DNA of 64,000 nucleotides from positions 310,001 through 374,000 of the forward strand of contig NZ_PYGE01000002.1 of assembly GCF_003014555.1 (NCBI RefSeq), given 5' to 3'. Made by a program: the position numbers and the translations under genes. Origin of the DNA: Haloactinopolyspora alba (GTDB taxonomy: Bacteria; Actinomycetota; Actinomycetes; Jiangellales; Jiangellaceae). Below are positions 56,534-64,000 of this stretch, one piece after another. Numbering within the stretch: the stretch's first letter is position 1; every line of letters starts with the position of its first letter. Below the pieces are notes generated by a model, which saw nothing but the letters and a program-made list of their open reading frames with translations, did no database searches and was not told the DNA's origin.

Positions 56534-57262
56534 GTGAGTCTCTACCGTGACGAAGGGATCGTCCTGCGCACCCAGAAGCTGGGTGAGGCGGACAGGATCG
56601 TCACTCTGCTGACGCGCGGGCACGGCCGTGTACGAGCCGTCGCCAAGGGCGTACGCCGCACGAGCAGCCGCTTCGGAGCTCGCCTCGAGCCGTTCATGCA
56701 CGTCGACATCCAGCTCGCCACCGGGCGCACCCTCGACGTCGTCACCCAGGCCGAGACCATCGCGCCGTACGGCATGAGCATCACCGACGACTACGGCCGC
56801 TACACCGCGGCCACGGCGATCCTCGAGACCGCCGAACGGCTCACCGCCGAAGAGGGCGAGCCGACGGTGCAGCACTACCTGCTGCTGGTGGGCGCGCTGC
56901 GCACGCTGGCCGAAGGCGCACACGAGCCGGGTCTCGTGCTGGACGCGTACCTGCTGCGCGGGTTGTCGGTGGCCGGTTTCGCGCCGAGTTTCTCCGACTG
57001 CGCCCGGTGCGACGCCGAGGGGCCGCACCGGTTGTTCTCGGTGCAGGCCGGTGGCATCGTGTGCCGGTCCTGCCGACCGTCCGGTACGGTGGCGCCGGCG
57101 CCGGACACCGTCGCCCTGCTGGGGGCGCTGCTCACCGGCGATTGGGACGTCGCCGACGCGAGCGAACCCCGGGCCCGGCGCGAGGCCAGCGGCATCACGG
57201 CGGCGTTCCTGCAGTGGCATCTGGAACGAGGGCTGCGCTCGCTGACTCTGGTGGAGCGGTGA
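56534..57262 (+). CDS. recO: DNA repair protein RecO
   Basis: RecFOR-pathway mediator of 242 residues. The N-terminal OB domain starts [20 protein letters not shown]. Zinc ligands include CARCDAEG and CRSC, and the C-terminal helical domain ends [14 protein letters not shown]. The frame is open back to 56453 inside the family B repeat; GTG 56534 is used because of the conserved start and the leaderless promoter. uppS follows. Confidence 0.92.
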   Translation: MSLYRDEGIVLRTQKLGEADRIVTLLTRGHGRVRAVAKGVRRTSSRFGARLEPFMHVDIQLATGRTLDVVTQAETIAPYGMSITDDYGRYTAATAILETAERLTAEEGEPTVQHYLLLVGALRTLAEGAHEPGLVLDAYLLRGLSVAGFAPSFSDCARCDAEGPHRLFSVQAGGIVCRSCRPSGTVAPAPDTVALLGALLTGDWDVADASEPRARREASGITAAFLQWHLERGLRSLTLVER

Positions 57263-57340
57263 GGTGTCCGAACGCGACCAGGTGGGTGGAGCGGTGAGGC
57301 GCCGAGCGTCCGGAGTGGCCGGCCCGACGGAGGAGCGAGG

Positions 57341-58129
57341 GTGAGCAAGAAGGTCCACACGCCGCCGACACCGCACCCGTCGGGGGCGACCCCGCCACCC
57401 ATCCCGGCGGAGTTCGTGCCGGACCACGTCGCCATCGTCATGGACGGCAACGGCCGGTGGGCGAACCGGCAAGGGCTGCCGCGCACGAAGGGGCACGAGG
57501 CGGGCGAGTCGGTGCTGCTCGACGTCATCCACGGCGCGATCGAGATCGGCATCCGGCACCTGTCGGTCTACGCGTTCTCGACCGAGAACTGGCGCCGCAC
57601 CCCGGAGGAGGTCCGCTTCCTGATGGGGTTCAACCGGGCGGTGATCCGGCGGCGCCGCGACGAGCTGGACGACCTGGGCGTGCGGGTGCGCTGGGCGGGG
57701 CGCCGCCCGCGGCTGTGGAAGAGCGTGATCTCGGAGCTGGAGAACGCCGAGCGCCGCACCCGGTCGAACGACGTCATCACGTTGCAGTTCTGCGTCAACT
57801 ACGGCGGACGGGCGGAGCTGGGTGACGCTGCCGCGGCGCTGGCGGCGGACGCGGTCGCCGGCCGGGTGAATCCGGCGCGGGTGAACGAGCGGACACTGGC
57901 GCGGTACCTGTACAACCCCGACCTGCCCGACGTCGACATGTTCGTCCGGCCGTCGGGTGAGCAGCGGACGTCGAACTTCCTGCCCTGGCAGGCCGCCTAT
58001 GCCGAGTTCGTGTTCCTGGACACGCTGTGGCCGGACTTCGACCGGCGGCAGCTGTGGGAGGCGGTGGAGATCTTCGCCCGCCGTGACCGTCGGTACGGCG
58101 GCGCCGATCCGGCGGCGCCGGCGGTGTGA
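57341..58129 (+). CDS. uppS: Polyprenyl diphosphate synthase (UppS)
   Basis: cis-Prenyltransferase of 262 residues making the lipid carrier for peptidoglycan. Region I is HVAIVMDGNGRWANRQGLPR with the catalytic Asp; other family patches are SVYAFSTENWRRTPEEV and the C-terminal RPSGEQRTSNFLPWQAAYAE. A GTG start is used 78 bases downstream of the recO stop. The product chain length (decaprenyl in many actinobacteria) cannot be told from sequence. Confidence 0.95.
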   Translation: MSKKVHTPPTPHPSGATPPPIPAEFVPDHVAIVMDGNGRWANRQGLPRTKGHEAGESVLLDVIHGAIEIGIRHLSVYAFSTENWRRTPEEVRFLMGFNRAVIRRRRDELDDLGVRVRWAGRRPRLWKSVISELENAERRTRSNDVITLQFCVNYGGRAELGDAAAALAADAVAGRVNPARVNERTLARYLYNPDLPDVDMFVRPSGEQRTSNFLPWQAAYAEFVFLDTLWPDFDRRQLWEAVEIFARRDRRYGGADPAAPAV

Positions 58130-58136
58130 TCCGGCG

Positions 58137-58595
58137 TCAGATCGGTCCCATGTCGCGTTCCTCGGACCAGCCGAGATTGGTGGCCATCCGTTCGAGCACG
58201 GCCACGGTGGTGCGGTAGTCGTCGTCGCTGATGCCCTCGGTGATGCGGGCACGGTCCGCCGCGACCTGCCCTTGGATGTCGACGAGCGCCTTCTGGCCGG
58301 TCTCGGTCAACCCGACCCGGTCCGGTCCGATGGGCGCCGCCCAGCCGCGGCTGCACAGGTCGTCGACGATCGGGCGGACGGTCGGCATGTGCGGAGCCAG
58401 GTACGGTGCGGCCTCGTCGTCGATGTGTGCGTAGCTCGCTGGGCCGTCCTGCAGGAGGTTCAGGATCTGCCAGTGCCGTGGCGTGACGGCGGCGCCGCCG
58501 AGGACGGCGTCGAAGCTCTGGTCGATGAGCCGATCGACCAGCTTCAGCCAGTACCCGATGGGGTGGCGATCCGCAGGCGCCCCGGGCGCGTTCAT
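58137..58595 (-). CDS. MarR-family regulator, copy 1
   Basis: 152-residue regulator with a winged-helix pattern (VTPRHWQILNLLQDGPASYA, MPTVRPIVDDLCSRGW and LTETGQKALVDIQGQ). I start at ATG 58595 (MNAPGAPADRHP), behind a GGAGCTGGAG site; the open frame further upstream runs into the divergent gene. It ends 7 bases from the convergent uppS stop. It is one of two divergent MarR genes with a 67-base gap. The target is unknown. Confidence 0.82.
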   Translation of the reverse strand: MNAPGAPADRHPIGYWLKLVDRLIDQSFDAVLGGAAVTPRHWQILNLLQDGPASYAHIDDEAAPYLAPHMPTVRPIVDDLCSRGWAAPIGPDRVGLTETGQKALVDIQGQVAADRARITEGISDDDYRTTVAVLERMATNLGWSEERDMGPI

Positions 58596-58624
58596 GGTGA
58601 GCTCCAGCTCCTTCGAGCAACGAC

Positions 58625-58652
58625 TTACATGTCCGAATACAAGTGCATGTAA
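58625..58652. promoter_or_regulatory. MarR-type inverted repeat
   Basis: TTACATG and CATGTAA flank 14 bases in the 67-base gap between the two divergent MarR genes. The gap is markedly AT-rich compared with the surroundings. Confidence 0.6.
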
Positions 58653-58662
58653 ATTAGCAGTC

Positions 58663-59241
58663 ATGTCTGGCGCTGCGTCGGAGAACGATGTGATGGCGAC
58701 GATTGAACGCGCCATGATAACGCTGCAGTGGGCGATGACGCGGCGTGTTCCGCGTGAGTCGTCGTCGCGGCACGGGACGCTGCCGCCGCCGATGTACGAC
58801 GTCCTGGCCGCGGTCGACGACGGCGCCAGCACCGAACACCCGATCGGGGTCACGGAGGTCGCGACGCTCGTGCGCGTCGACCAGCCGAGGGCCAGCCGGC
58901 TCGTCGCTCAGGCGGTGACCGGCGGCCTGCTGCGGCGCGAGGCGGATCCGCGGGACGGCCGGCGCAGCGTGCTCGTGTTGACCGCGCACGGCGGCGACGT
59001 GCTCGCCGACGCGCGGCGGCGCCGTCGAGCCACCATCGAGGCGGCGATGACCGGCTGGTCACCCGCGCAGCGTCGTGACTTCGGGCGGTTGCTGACCGCG
59101 TTCGCCGCCCGATGGGACAGCCAGCACGACGGTGACGCGACGCTGCCGGAGCCGGACGATGCGGGCCACCTCGTGGGCCGTGCCGGTCACGACGGGCCGG
59201 AGTTTCCGGCGTCCAGCAGCGCTGCCCGCGACTCGAGGTAG
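58663..59241 (+). CDS. MarR-family regulator, copy 2
   Basis: 192-residue winged-helix regulator. Residues about 20-150 contain LPPPMYDVLAAVDDG, VTEVATLVRVDQPRASRLVA and READPRDGRRSVLVLTAHGG, the MarR recognition helix and wing. ATG 58663 gives the standard N terminus. Its last 55 bases overlap the convergent ECF42-type sigma gene. The two MarR proteins differ clearly in sequence, so this is not a recent duplication. Confidence 0.82.
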   Translation: MSGAASENDVMATIERAMITLQWAMTRRVPRESSSRHGTLPPPMYDVLAAVDDGASTEHPIGVTEVATLVRVDQPRASRLVAQAVTGGLLRREADPRDGRRSVLVLTAHGGDVLADARRRRRATIEAAMTGWSPAQRRDFGRLLTAFAARWDSQHDGDATLPEPDDAGHLVGRAGHDGPEFPASSSAARDSR

Positions 59242-60446
59242 TGCCGTTCCGGCAGGCTGGTCGTGCGCCGCGCGGCCTGGCGGTACGCGGCGCGGGCGGC
59301 TTCGTCGTCGCCGGCCATTTCCAGCAGGTGCGCGCGGACGGCGTGCAGCCGGTGGTGTTCGGCCACCCGGTTGTCGTCCTCGAGCTGCGTGAGCATCGCC
59401 AGCCCGTCCTCCGGTCCGCGGACCATGGCGACGGCGACGGCGTGGTTGAGCGTGACCATCGGGTTCGGCGCGATCCGGGTGAGCAGTTCGTAAAGCGCGA
59501 CGACCTGCGGCCAGTCGGTGTCCTCGGCGGCGCCGGCTTCGTCGTGAATCGCGGCGATGGCGGCCTGTAGCTGGTACGGCCCGACGGGCCGCGACGACAG
59601 CGCCTCCGTCACCAGCTCGACGCCCTCGGCGATGGCGGAGGCGTCCCAGCGGCTGCGGTCCTGCTCCGCCAACGGCACCAGGGCGCCGTCGTCGGTGGTC
59701 CGCGCGTTCCGCCGCGCGTCGGTGAGCAGCAGCAGCGCCAGCAGCCCGGCGACCTCTCCGTCGTCCGGCAGCAGCCGACGGACCTGCCGGGTGAGCCGGA
59801 TCGCTTCGCGGGTGAGATCGGCGCGGTGCAGGTCGTCGCCGGACGTCGCCGTGTATCCCTCGTTGAAGATCAAGTACAGCACGTGCAGGACGGCGCTGTG
59901 CCGGTCGGCGTGCTCGTCGTCGGCCGGCATCCGGAACGGAGCGTCGACGGCCTTGAGCCGCTGCTTGGCCCGGCTGATCCGTTGCCCCATCGTCGCCTCG
60001 GGGACGAGGAACGCGCGGGCGATCTCGGCGGTCGTGAGCCCGCCGACGGCACGCAGCGTCAGCGCGATCTGGGAGGCCGACGACAGCGCGGGGTGGCAGC
60101 ACAGGTAAAGCAGCGTGAGCGTGTCGTCCTGTGCGGGTGTCACGTCGGCAGGGGACGATGCGTGGTAGTCGCCCGGCGGGACCATCGCGAACGCCGTCTC
60201 CTCGCGGCGGCGCCGTGCCGACTCGCTGCGCAGCTGGTCGGTCATCCGGCGGGCGGCCACCGTGATCAGCCAAGCCCGCGGGTTGGACGGCACACCCTCG
60301 GCGGGCCACTGTGCGGACGCGGCGAGCAGGGCCTCCTGGACGGAGTCCTCGGCGGCGTCGAAGTGCCCGTAGCGGCGCACGAGTGCGGCGAGCACCTGCG
60401 GCGCTTGCTCGCGCAGCAGGTCTTCCACGTCGGTCGTCGTGCTCAC
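59187..60446 (-). CDS. ECF42-type sigma factor with TPR-like C terminus
   Basis: Sigma factor of 419 residues, far longer than normal ECF factors. Region 2 (RYGHFDAAEDSVQEALLAAS, PSNPRAWLITVAARR) and region 4 (GGLTTAEIARAFLVPEATMG) are followed by a helical DUF6596/TPR-like extension (about 185-419) containing VLYLIFNEGYTATSGDDLHR. This fits the ECF42 group, which is usually next to a DGPF/YCII-domain gene. None is visible here. It overlaps MarR copy 2 at the 3' end. Confidence 0.85.
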   Translation of the reverse strand: MSTTTDVEDLLREQAPQVLAALVRRYGHFDAAEDSVQEALLAASAQWPAEGVPSNPRAWLITVAARRMTDQLRSESARRRREETAFAMVPPGDYHASSPADVTPAQDDTLTLLYLCCHPALSSASQIALTLRAVGGLTTAEIARAFLVPEATMGQRISRAKQRLKAVDAPFRMPADDEHADRHSAVLHVLYLIFNEGYTATSGDDLHRADLTREAIRLTRQVRRLLPDDGEVAGLLALLLLTDARRNARTTDDGALVPLAEQDRSRWDASAIAEGVELVTEALSSRPVGPYQLQAAIAAIHDEAGAAEDTDWPQVVALYELLTRIAPNPMVTLNHAVAVAMVRGPEDGLAMLTQLEDDNRVAEHHRLHAVRAHLLEMAGDDEAARAAYRQAARRTTSLPERHYLESRAALLDAGNSGPS

Positions 60447-60484
60447 ATCTCCATCCCGGCGACGAGGGTCACAGTCTCACACCT

Positions 60485-60541
60485 CCGCTGATCATCGGCA
60501 CTTTCCGGGTCATACGCCGGGAAAGTGCCGATGATCAGCGG
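60485..60541. repeat. Family B palindromic repeat, copy 3
   Basis: Perfect 22-bp arms start at 60485 (CCGCTGATCATCGGCACTTT) and end at 60541, with a 13-base centre. They lie between the sigma start and the znuB stop. Confidence 0.9.
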
Positions 60542-60560
60542 GCGGGGCCGGTCGGTTTCG

Positions 60561-61556
60561 TCAATGTTCGTCGTAATGGCGCCCGTGCGCGGCGTGCAGA
60601 TGCCCGTCGTGCAGGTAGTCGGTGTGGTCGTCGTGCTCGACGGCCGGGTGGCCGCACTGCTCGTCGTGCTGGTGCGGATGGACCTCGGTGGGCACGTGCA
60701 CGCCGGTGACCCGCGGATCGTCGGCGGGCGCCGGCGGACGGCGGCGCTGTCGCCATCGGCGGACGACGGTGCCCAGCGGCCAGGCCACGACGAAGCCGGC
60801 GAGGGCCAGCACGACGATCCCGGCGCCCGGCGCGACGTTGACGTAGTAAGAGAACACGACGCCGGACAGCGACGGAACGACCCCCAGGATCAGCGCCAGC
60901 GTGAACGTCGTCCTGAACCCGCGCGTCAGCTGCTGCGCGGTGGCCACCGGAACCACCATGAGCGCGCTGACCAGCAGCAGCCCCACGGTGCGCATGGCCA
61001 CGGTGACGGTCACGGCGGCCATCACCGCGATCAGCGCGCTGTACAGCCGCACCGGCAGGCCGTTGACCTTCGCGAACTCCTCGTCCTGGCAGACGGCGAA
61101 CAGCTGCGGTGCCAGCCCGACCGCCAGCACGACGACCACCACCGCCAGGATCGCCACCACCCACAGATCGGCGGCTGACACCGTGGTGATGGAGCCGAAC
61201 AGATACGTGTTCAGGGTCGCGGCGGTACTGCCGGCCAGCCCGGTGAGCAGGACGCCACCGGCGATGCCGCCGTAGAACAGCATCGCCAGCGCGACGTCGG
61301 CCGAGGCCCGTCCGTGTGCGCGCACCGTCTCGATGGCGAGGGCGCCGGCGACGGCGACGACGACCGACGTCCACACCGGCGCCCATCCGGTGAGCAGACC
61401 CACCGCCACACCGGTCAGGGCGACGTGGCCGATGCCGTCGCCCATGAGCGCCAGCCGCCGCTGGACCAGATAGGTGCCCACGGCCGGGGCCGCCAACCCG
61501 GTGAGCAGCGCGGCGATGAGCGCGCGCTGCATGAAGTCGTAGTCGAGCAGACTCAT
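60561..61556 (-). CDS. znuB: Zinc ABC permease ZnuB with His-rich tail
   Basis: Membrane subunit of a Zn2+ importer, 331 residues with about 8-9 helices in the first 280 residues (QRALIAALLTGLAAPAVGTY, GDGIGHVALTGVAVGLLTGW, ...). Typical ABC-3 members stop at about 270-290. Here an extra 50-residue C-terminal tail carries many histidines (HPHQHDEQCGHPAVEHDDHT, DGHLHAAHGRHYDEH), which would extend into the cytoplasm and could bind or buffer zinc. The start overlaps znuC by 4 bases. Confidence 0.93.
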   Translation of the reverse strand: MSLLDYDFMQRALIAALLTGLAAPAVGTYLVQRRLALMGDGIGHVALTGVAVGLLTGWAPVWTSVVVAVAGALAIETVRAHGRASADVALAMLFYGGIAGGVLLTGLAGSTAATLNTYLFGSITTVSAADLWVVAILAVVVVVLAVGLAPQLFAVCQDEEFAKVNGLPVRLYSALIAVMAAVTVTVAMRTVGLLLVSALMVVPVATAQQLTRGFRTTFTLALILGVVPSLSGVVFSYYVNVAPGAGIVVLALAGFVVAWPLGTVVRRWRQRRRPPAPADDPRVTGVHVPTEVHPHQHDEQCGHPAVEHDDHTDYLHDGHLHAAHGRHYDEH

Positions 61557-62302
61557 CCGAACATGCCCGTCTCGTGCTCGTCGTCGTGATGGTCGGGGAC
61601 GCCACCGGGTGCGACGGTCGCCGGTGCGGTGGCCAGGGCTCCGTCGTGGACCACCCGGCCGTTGTCGAGCACCACACCGCGATCGACCAGCGACGCCAGC
61701 GGTCCCATGTCGTGCAGGACCAGCAGCAGGGTGCGCCCGGACGCCACGAACGTGCGCAAGGCGCGGGCGAAGGCCTCCTGGCTGCGCTGGTCGACGCCGG
61801 CGTTCGGCTCGTCCAGGACGAGCATATCGGGCTCGGCGGCCGCGGCGCGTGCGATGAGCGTGCGCTGTTGCTGACCACCGGACAGCGACGAGACCGGGTC
61901 GCCGGCGCGGTCGCGGAGTCCGACCAGTGCGATCGCGTCGTCGACGGCGGCACGGTCGGCACGCGTCAGCGGCCGGAACACCCGGCGCCTGGCGAGGCGC
62001 CCGGAGGTGACGACCTCGCGCACGGTGGCCGGGACACCGGACGCGGCGTTCGCGCGCTGCGGCACGTAGCCCAGGCGGGAGAAGTCGCGGAACGTGCGCA
62101 ACGACCGGCCGAACAGGCTGATCTCGCCCGCGGCGGCGGGCACCAGGCCGACCGCGGCCCGGACCAGCGTGGACTTGCCCGATCCGTTGGCGCCGAGCAG
62201 GCAGACGACCTCGCCCTCGTCGACGCGCAGGTCGACGTCGTGCAGGACGGTGCGCTCGTCGAGGTCGACGCGCAGCCGGCGGATGTCGACGACGGTGGTC
62301 AT
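61553..62302 (-). CDS. znuC: Zinc ABC ATPase ZnuC
   Basis: ATPase of 249 residues with Walker A GANGSGKS, signature LSGGQQQ and Walker B MLVLDEPN. It drives zinc import through ZnuB. It lies 28 bases downstream of znuA and overlaps znuB by 4 bases. Confidence 0.95.
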   Translation of the reverse strand: MTTVVDIRRLRVDLDERTVLHDVDLRVDEGEVVCLLGANGSGKSTLVRAAVGLVPAAAGEISLFGRSLRTFRDFSRLGYVPQRANAASGVPATVREVVTSGRLARRRVFRPLTRADRAAVDDAIALVGLRDRAGDPVSSLSGGQQQRTLIARAAAAEPDMLVLDEPNAGVDQRSQEAFARALRTFVASGRTLLLVLHDMGPLASLVDRGVVLDNGRVVHDGALATAPATVAPGGVPDHHDDEHETGMFG

Positions 62303-62330
62303 GACCGCGACCGTACTCGTGCCGCAGCCG

Positions 62331-63347
62331 TCACGCGCACTGGTTGGCCGTGCGCAGCGCCTCGAGGTTGGCGCGCATCAGCTCGAGGTAGTCCTGGTCG
62401 GCGGTGTCGTCGGTGCGGCCCTCGATCGGGTCGAGGACGGCCGCCTCGACACCGAGATCGTCCGCGAGCGTCTCGGCGACGTCCGGGCTGACCAGCCGTT
62501 CGTAGAAGATCGTCGTGACGCCCTCGGCCCGGACGACGTCGTGTACCTCGGCCAGCCGCTCCGGCGAGGGTTCGGCCTCGGGATCCAGGCCGCCGATGCC
62601 GACCTGACGCAGGCCGTAGCGGTCGGCGAGGTAGCCGAACGCCTCGTGCGCGACGACGATCATGTCCTGCTTGCAGTCGGCGAGACCGGTGGTGAAGTCC
62701 TGGTCCAGCGTGCGCAGCTGCTCGGTGAGCGCGTCGGCGTTGGACCGGTAGGTCTGCGCGTTGTCCGGGTCGGTCTCGGCGAGCTGGTCGGCGACGGACT
62801 CGGTGATGGTCACCATGATCGTCGGGTCGAGCCAGATGTGCGGGTCGCCCTCCAGGTTCTCGTGGTCGTGCCCCTCGTGGCTCTCGCCTTCGTGGGTCTC
62901 ACCCTCGTGTTCCGCGTGACTCTCGTCCTCGTGGGTCTCACCCTCGTGTTCCGCGTGACTCTCGTCCTCGTGCCCGCCGTCGCCGTGGTCGGCGAAGTCG
63001 ACCAGGGTGCCGACGTCGAGCGCCTCGTCCTGCGCGTTCTGCTCCACGGCGGCGTCGACCGACGGCTGGAAGCCGTGCAGGTAGACGACCAGGTCGGCGT
63101 CGGCGACCTGACCGACCTGCTGCCCGGTGAGCTCGAGATCGTGCGACTCCGCCCCTGGCTGGGTCAGGTTCTGGACGTCGACGTTCTCGCCGCCCACCCG
63201 CTCCGCCGCGAAGGCCAGCGGATAGAACGAGGCCACGACGGTGGGGCCGCCGCCGTCCGCCGCGTCGCTGGACGAACCGCAGGCGGTGAGGAGCAGGGCG
63301 GCACCGGCAACGGCCGCGACGGCAGTGCTCGTACGTCCGATGTTCAT
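62331..63347 (-). CDS. znuA: Zinc-binding lipoprotein ZnuA
   Basis: Cluster A-I binding protein, 338 residues. The signal peptide ends in LTAC (lipid on Cys21 from this start), and the core has VASFYPLAFAAERVGGENVD and DPHIWLDPTIMVTITESVAD. A His/Glu/Asp-rich loop between the two lobes (about 130-170) carries two perfect copies of a 13-residue unit. Such loops sense or gather zinc in ZnuA. ATG 63347 is chosen because it sits right after a TTGACA / GAGAAT promoter, and is probably leaderless; starts at 63356 or 63362 are possible. Confidence 0.92.
   Translation of the reverse strand: MNIGRTSTAVAAVAGAALLLTACGSSSDAADGGGPTVVASFYPLAFAAERVGGENVDVQNLTQPGAESHDLELTGQQVGQVADADLVVYLHGFQPSVDAAVEQNAQDEALDVGTLVDFADHGDGGHEDESHAEHEGETHEDESHAEHEGETHEGESHEGHDHENLEGDPHIWLDPTIMVTITESVADQLAETDPDNAQTYRSNADALTEQLRTLDQDFTTGLADCKQDMIVVAHEAFGYLADRYGLRQVGIGGLDPEAEPSPERLAEVHDVVRAEGVTTIFYERLVSPDVAETLADDLGVEAAVLDPIEGRTDDTADQDYLELMRANLEALRTANQCA
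62891..62968 (-). repeat. 39-bp tandem repeat in znuA
   Basis: Two perfect 39-bp units (62891-62929, 62930-62968) encode the 13-residue unit HEDESHAEHEGET twice in the metal loop of ZnuA. Confidence 0.9.
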
Positions 63348-63354
63348 GGGAGAC

Positions 63355-63384
63355 ATTCTCATCTGTATTGAGAGCCATTGTCAA
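63355..63384 (-). promoter_or_regulatory. znuA promoter
   Basis: On the minus strand TTGACA (63384-63379), 18 bases, then GAGAAT (63360-63355). The ATG at 63347 follows 7 bases later, so the transcript is probably leaderless. The Zur-like box lies inside this promoter. Confidence 0.65.
63369..63383. promoter_or_regulatory. Zur box candidate
   Basis: TGACAATGGCTCTCA on the minus strand keeps the TGA, ATG and TCA parts of the 15-bp actinobacterial Zur consensus TGAAAATGATTTTCA. It covers the -35 and spacer of the znuA promoter. Confidence 0.65.
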
Positions 63385-63526
63385 AACGGCGCTGGTGTCA
63401 ACAGCGTCGAGGTTGCCCACCGGGTTGCCCGTGGCGGCTACCATGAACAACAGAATCATCATCGATTCGCTCGTGACGGTGCTGTGTCGCCGGTGTGTCG
63501 GGCGAGCAGGGAGGCGGGCCAGCCCA

Positions 63527-63949
63527 GTGTCGGTCAGCGGACAGCCGGTCAAGGAGCAGCGCCGCACGCGTCAGCGGGCGGCCGTCGACGAGGTGCTCGA
63601 CGAGACCGCCGACTTCATCAGCGCCCAGGAGCTGCACGCCATCCTGCGCTCACGCGGCGCCGGAGTCGGCCTGGCTACCGTGTACCGCACCCTGCAGACC
63701 ATGGCCGACGACGGCCGTGTCGACGTGCTGCGTGCCGACGGCGGCGAGGCGGTCTACCGGCGGTGCCTGCGCGAGGAGCACCACCACCATCTGGTCTGCC
63801 GCTCGTGCGGCGCTGCCGTCGAGATCGCCGGTCCCACCGTGGAACGGTGGACGAAGTCGATGGCGGACAAGTACGGCTACGTCGACATCTCGCACACGCT
63901 GGAGATCTTCGGCACCTGCCCGCGCTGCGCGGCGCAGAGTTCCCCATGA
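63527..63949 (+). CDS. zur: Zinc uptake regulator Zur (Fur family)
   Basis: Repressor of zinc uptake, 140 residues. A winged helix contains FISAQELHAILRSRGAGVGL and ATVYRTLQTMADDGRVDVLR. Metal ligands include EEHHHHLVCRSCG and CPRC. The frame extends back to 63368 with no signal; GTG 63527 is used because GGGAGG lies 12 bases upstream and the protein then has the typical length. It is divergent from znuA and carries a family B repeat that overlaps its stop codon (63947-63949). Confidence 0.92.
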   Translation: MSVSGQPVKEQRRTRQRAAVDEVLDETADFISAQELHAILRSRGAGVGLATVYRTLQTMADDGRVDVLRADGGEAVYRRCLREEHHHHLVCRSCGAAVEIAGPTVERWTKSMADKYGYVDISHTLEIFGTCPRCAAQSSP

Positions 63950-64000
63950 TCATCGGCACTTTCCCGTCACATGGGCGGGAAAGTGCCGATGATCATGGGG
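63942..64000. repeat. Family B palindromic repeat, copy 4
   Basis: Perfect 24-bp arms at 63942-63965 and 63977-64000, starting CCCCATGATCATCGGCACTT, with an 11-base centre. The element supplies the zur stop codon and reaches the window edge. Confidence 0.9.

Noticed and set aside
62891-62968. CRISPR-like repetition
   Set aside because: Only two adjacent units without spacers, and they encode protein sequence.
62094-63371. 425-residue plus-strand frame opposite znuA
   Set aside because: Shadow containing repeats that simply mirror the His/Glu loop of znuA.
63453-63468. GAATC-N6-GATTC as a second Zur box before zur
   Set aside because: The inverted repeat is short and lacks the TGA/TCA ends of the Zur consensus.

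Overview
This is a high-GC Actinomycetota chromosome segment. The evidence is roughly 70% GC, frequent GTG starts, several leaderless genes, and the order comEA-comEC-holA-rpsT-lepA-hemW-hrcA-dnaJ-rsmE-HIT-phoH-ybeY-corC-cdd-era-leuA-recO-uppS-zur, which is a well-known actinobacterial housekeeping block. A Jiangella-like or related soil actinomycete would fit, but the genus is a guess. There is no tRNA, rRNA, transposase, prophage or CRISPR array that I can support.

Layout. 1-6479: degV, the DNA-uptake genes comEA and comEC, an LppX-like lipoprotein and holA. 6480-19313: a glycan-utilisation island inserted between holA and rpsT. It has a minus-strand operon (lacI, solute-binding protein, two permeases, GH31, GH127) and a separately promoted secreted 1218-residue multidomain glycosidase. 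A perfect palindrome with core CGAACCGGTTCG lies in front of lacI, in front of the large enzyme and once inside it, so this looks like a one-regulator regulon. 19314-31795: rpsT, a secreted C39-like peptidase, lepA, a Nudix-like protein, a glycosyltransferase, a long-chain acyl-CoA ligase, hemW, a DUF3097 gene and a tetR-MFS efflux operon. 31916-41385: hrcA behind a CIRCE-type operator, dnaJ, rsmE, an ECF sigma/GerMN-domain pair, a secreted DUF4091/NPCBM protein with its own palindromic control region, an LCP ligase and HIT.

41420-52072: an AbiEi/nuclease-like protein, a 28-bp perfect inverted repeat, phoH-ybeY-corC-cytidine deaminase-like gene, a zinc-ribbon/membrane/LRV protein, an SMR-tetR operon divergent from era, and leuA behind a Leu-rich leader peptide with alternative hairpins. 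52207-58129: two divergent DUF5994 paralogues, a fatty-acid desaturase, a PBP4-type carboxypeptidase, recO and uppS. 58137-64000: two divergent MarR genes, a large ECF42-type sigma factor, and a zinc-uptake locus (znuA-znuC-znuB) divergent from zur with a Zur-like box between them. ZnuA has a tandemly duplicated His/Glu loop and ZnuB a His-rich tail.

Two families of dispersed intergenic palindromic repeats run through the window and are not explained by the genes. Family A (five copies, about 80 bp, core GCATGGAATTCCATGC) is confined to positions 1-40 kb. Family B (four copies, about 55 bp, arms ATGATCATCGGCACTTTCC) occurs at 24, 56, 60.5 and 64 kb. They are the strongest candidates here for something undescribed.
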